From CAYFSC01 sp964345695 (GTDB taxonomy: Bacteria > Bacteroidota > Rhodothermia > Rhodothermales > Salinibacteraceae): DNA of 6,062 nt. The stretch spans positions 1-6,062 of the forward strand of contig CAYFSC010000175.1 of NCBI GenBank assembly GCA_964345695.1, in the 5' to 3' direction. Below, one piece after another: positions 5,053 through 6,062 of this stretch (the first letter of the stretch is position 1; every line of letters begins with the position of its first letter). A program made the position numbers and the translations under genes. A model generated the notes under the pieces. It was not told where the DNA came from. It ran no database searches and saw only the letters and a list, made by a program, of their open reading frames with translations.

Positions 5053-5904
5053 TCATGGGTTTTGTTTGTACACACGAACGTAATCGATTGCCATCTGCTG
5101 CGGCCAGATGGTGGGGTCCACCCCTTGGGCGCCGCCCCAGGTGCCACCGACGGCGATGTTCAGCAGAAGGTGAAAGTCCTGATCGAACGGCCACTCGGCG
5201 TAGGTGGCGTCCAGCGGTTTCTCGAAGACAAAGTACCGTTGACCGTTAACGAACGCTTGGATCATGCGCGGTGTCCACTCCACCGCATACACGTTGAAGG
5301 CGCTGCGGGCACTGTCCACCGTGATGGCATCTCCGCGCTGCGTGCCCTGCGTATGGTTGAAGGCCTCGGTGTGGATGGTGGCGTGAACGACGTCGGGGTC
5401 GTGGCCCACATGCTCCATGATGTCGATTTCGCCGTTGTCGGGCCAGTACTGATCGCCGTACGTGTCTTGCGAGGCGAGCATCCAGATGGCCGGCCACGTG
5501 CCGCGTCCGGACGGCAGCTTCGCACGCACCTCGAACCGTCCGTACGTCCAGGAGGCCGCCGAATTCAGCCGCGCCGACGTGTAGTCGTTTCCCGCGTACG
5601 ACTCGTTGCGCGCTTCGATGATGAGGTGCCCGTCCTCGACGCGTGCGTTGGCCGGCCGGTCGGTGTAGTGCTGGCGTTCGTCGTTGCCCCAGCCGTGGCC
5701 GCCCGTTTCGAAGGTCCACTTTGCAGAGTCCGGGCGGCCGTGTCCGTCAAACTCGTCGGCCCATACCTGCGTCCACTCCGGCTCGGCAACCGGTGGCGGA
5801 TCGTTCTCGGCCTCCGTCGGCGACGACCGATCCTGTGTGCAGCCAAGAACTGCGAAGAGCAGCCCCCATCCAACAGCAAGCACAAGCGAACACCGAGCAC
5901 GCAT
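5053..5904 (-). CDS. GH16 family beta-glucanase lipoprotein (laminarinase-like)
   Basis: This 283-residue protein (from the ATG at 5904) is an exported glycoside hydrolase of family 16, whose members cut beta-1,3 or beta-1,3/1,4-glucans and some galactans with retention of configuration. It starts with a lipoprotein signal: MRAR, a hydrophobic stretch and VLGC with Cys22 as the probable lipidated residue. A Pro- and Glu-rich linker (about 23-42) follows. The catalytic motif E-x-D-x-x-E is GEIDIME, with Glu159 as nucleophile, Asp161 and Glu164 as acid/base. Other family marks are VWADEFDG (47-54), GWGNDERQHYTD (71-82), GRFEVRAKLPSGRGTWPAIWML (122-143), LLLNIAVGGTWGG (246-258) and DYVRVYK at the end. 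The motif type and the GTWPAIWML/NDEXQHYT context favour laminarinase-like activity, but substrate is inference. No binding module is attached. An upstream ATG at 5955 would add 17 residues ahead of the signal peptide and is less likely. It lies 115 bp before the response regulator on the same strand. Confidence 0.93.
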   Translation of the reverse strand: MRARCSLVLAVGWGLLFAVLGCTQDRSSPTEAENDPPPVAEPEWTQVWADEFDGHGRPDSAKWTFETGGHGWGNDERQHYTDRPANARVEDGHLIIEARNESYAGNDYTSARLNSAASWTYGRFEVRAKLPSGRGTWPAIWMLASQDTYGDQYWPDNGEIDIMEHVGHDPDVVHATIHTEAFNHTQGTQRGDAITVDSARSAFNVYAVEWTPRMIQAFVNGQRYFVFEKPLDATYAEWPFDQDFHLLLNIAVGGTWGGAQGVDPTIWPQQMAIDYVRVYKQNP

Positions 5905-5956
5905 CGGACCGCCAGTCGGACCTAAAGAAAGGAACGCCTTTGTTTTTTGAAACATC

Positions 5957-5986
5957 GGGCGGTGGCAATTCGGGCGACGGCAATAT
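5957..5986 (-). repeat. Two tandem 15-bp repeats upstream of the GH16 gene
   Basis: GGGCGGTGGCAATTC (5957-5971) and GGGCGACGGCAATAT (5972-5986) match at 11 of 15 positions, and the next four bases begin a third copy (GGGC). The core GGCAATNNGGGC recurs 15 bp apart. They lie 53-82 bp upstream of the GH16 ATG, a fitting place for regulator binding sites, and abut the palindrome at 5988. Confidence 0.45.
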
Positions 5987-5987
5987 G

Positions 5988-6003
5988 GGCAGGAGCTCCT
6001 GCC
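5988..6003. promoter_or_regulatory. Perfect 16-bp palindrome, candidate operator of the GH16 gene
   Basis: GGCAGGAGCTCCTGCC equals its own reverse complement over all 16 bases. It lies 84-99 bp upstream of the GH16 start codon. On the minus strand a TTGGCA overlaps its edge and CATATT follows it, a possible but badly spaced promoter (12 bp between). A dimeric repressor or activator site is the simplest reading. The rest of the region to 6062 shows only a small CGCTC/GAGCG inverted repeat (6049-6059) and no gene I can support. Confidence 0.45.
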
Positions 6004-6062
6004 AACCGCAAACGCTTCCGGCCCGCTTCCGACTGCTACACGGGGCAGCGCTCGGAGCGTAG

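Noticed and set aside
4155..5249. Plus-strand open frame of 364 codons opposite the response regulator and part of the GH16 gene
   Set aside because: It crosses two real minus-strand genes and their gap, with no domain signal.
5643..6062. Plus-strand frame reaching the right edge with a stop at 6060-6062
   Set aside because: Mostly antisense to the GH16 gene; the tail beyond 5955 is short and has no family resemblance.
1..6062. tRNA, rRNA, insertion sequence, attachment site or toxin-antitoxin pair
   Set aside because: I found no cloverleaf-like segment, transposase motif, terminal inverted repeat pair or small two-gene toxin arrangement on either strand.

Overview
The window is GC-rich, densely coding bacterial DNA. 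It most resembles a Bacteroidota/Rhodothermota lineage, possibly a Salinibacter-like halophile. The lineage call is an inference from three things: the dephospho-CoA kinase has the Y-x-A-D and EAALLFE variants I associate with Bacteroidota, most genes lack a Shine-Dalgarno sequence at their starts, and several proteins, notably the HIT protein, are rich in Asp and Glu. No taxonomic marker gene is present.

Layout from left to right. Bases 1-699 (minus strand) hold a pterin pair: a 6-pyruvoyl-tetrahydropterin synthase-like enzyme followed by the N-terminus of a probable GTP cyclohydrolase I that runs off the left edge. Bases 700-907 are a divergent intergenic region with a possible Bacteroidota-type promoter for the plus-strand genes and a short leader reading frame facing the pterin gene. 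Bases 908-2535 (plus strand) hold a HIT nucleotide-binding protein, dephospho-CoA kinase (coaE) and a DUF4442 hotdog protein, with a TGTCGNN heptamer array between the first two. Bases 2536-2628 separate convergent genes and contain a nested inverted repeat, probably a two-way terminator or cruciform. Bases 2629-5904 (minus strand) read, in transcription order, a GH16 beta-glucanase lipoprotein, an OmpR-family response regulator and a membrane histidine kinase. The right end (5905-6062) is the region upstream of the glucanase and holds a 15-bp tandem repeat and a perfect 16-bp palindrome.

The genes form three functional groups: pterin synthesis from GTP, coenzyme A completion with a possible acyl-CoA-acting hotdog protein, and an exported glucan hydrolase beside a two-component system. 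All main genes belong to recognisable families and I do not see a clear new defence, mobile or biosynthetic system. The best leads are non-coding: the two short leader ORFs (one before the pterin synthase, one before the response regulator with its ribosome site in a hairpin), the nested inverted repeat, the heptamer array and the glucanase upstream palindrome.
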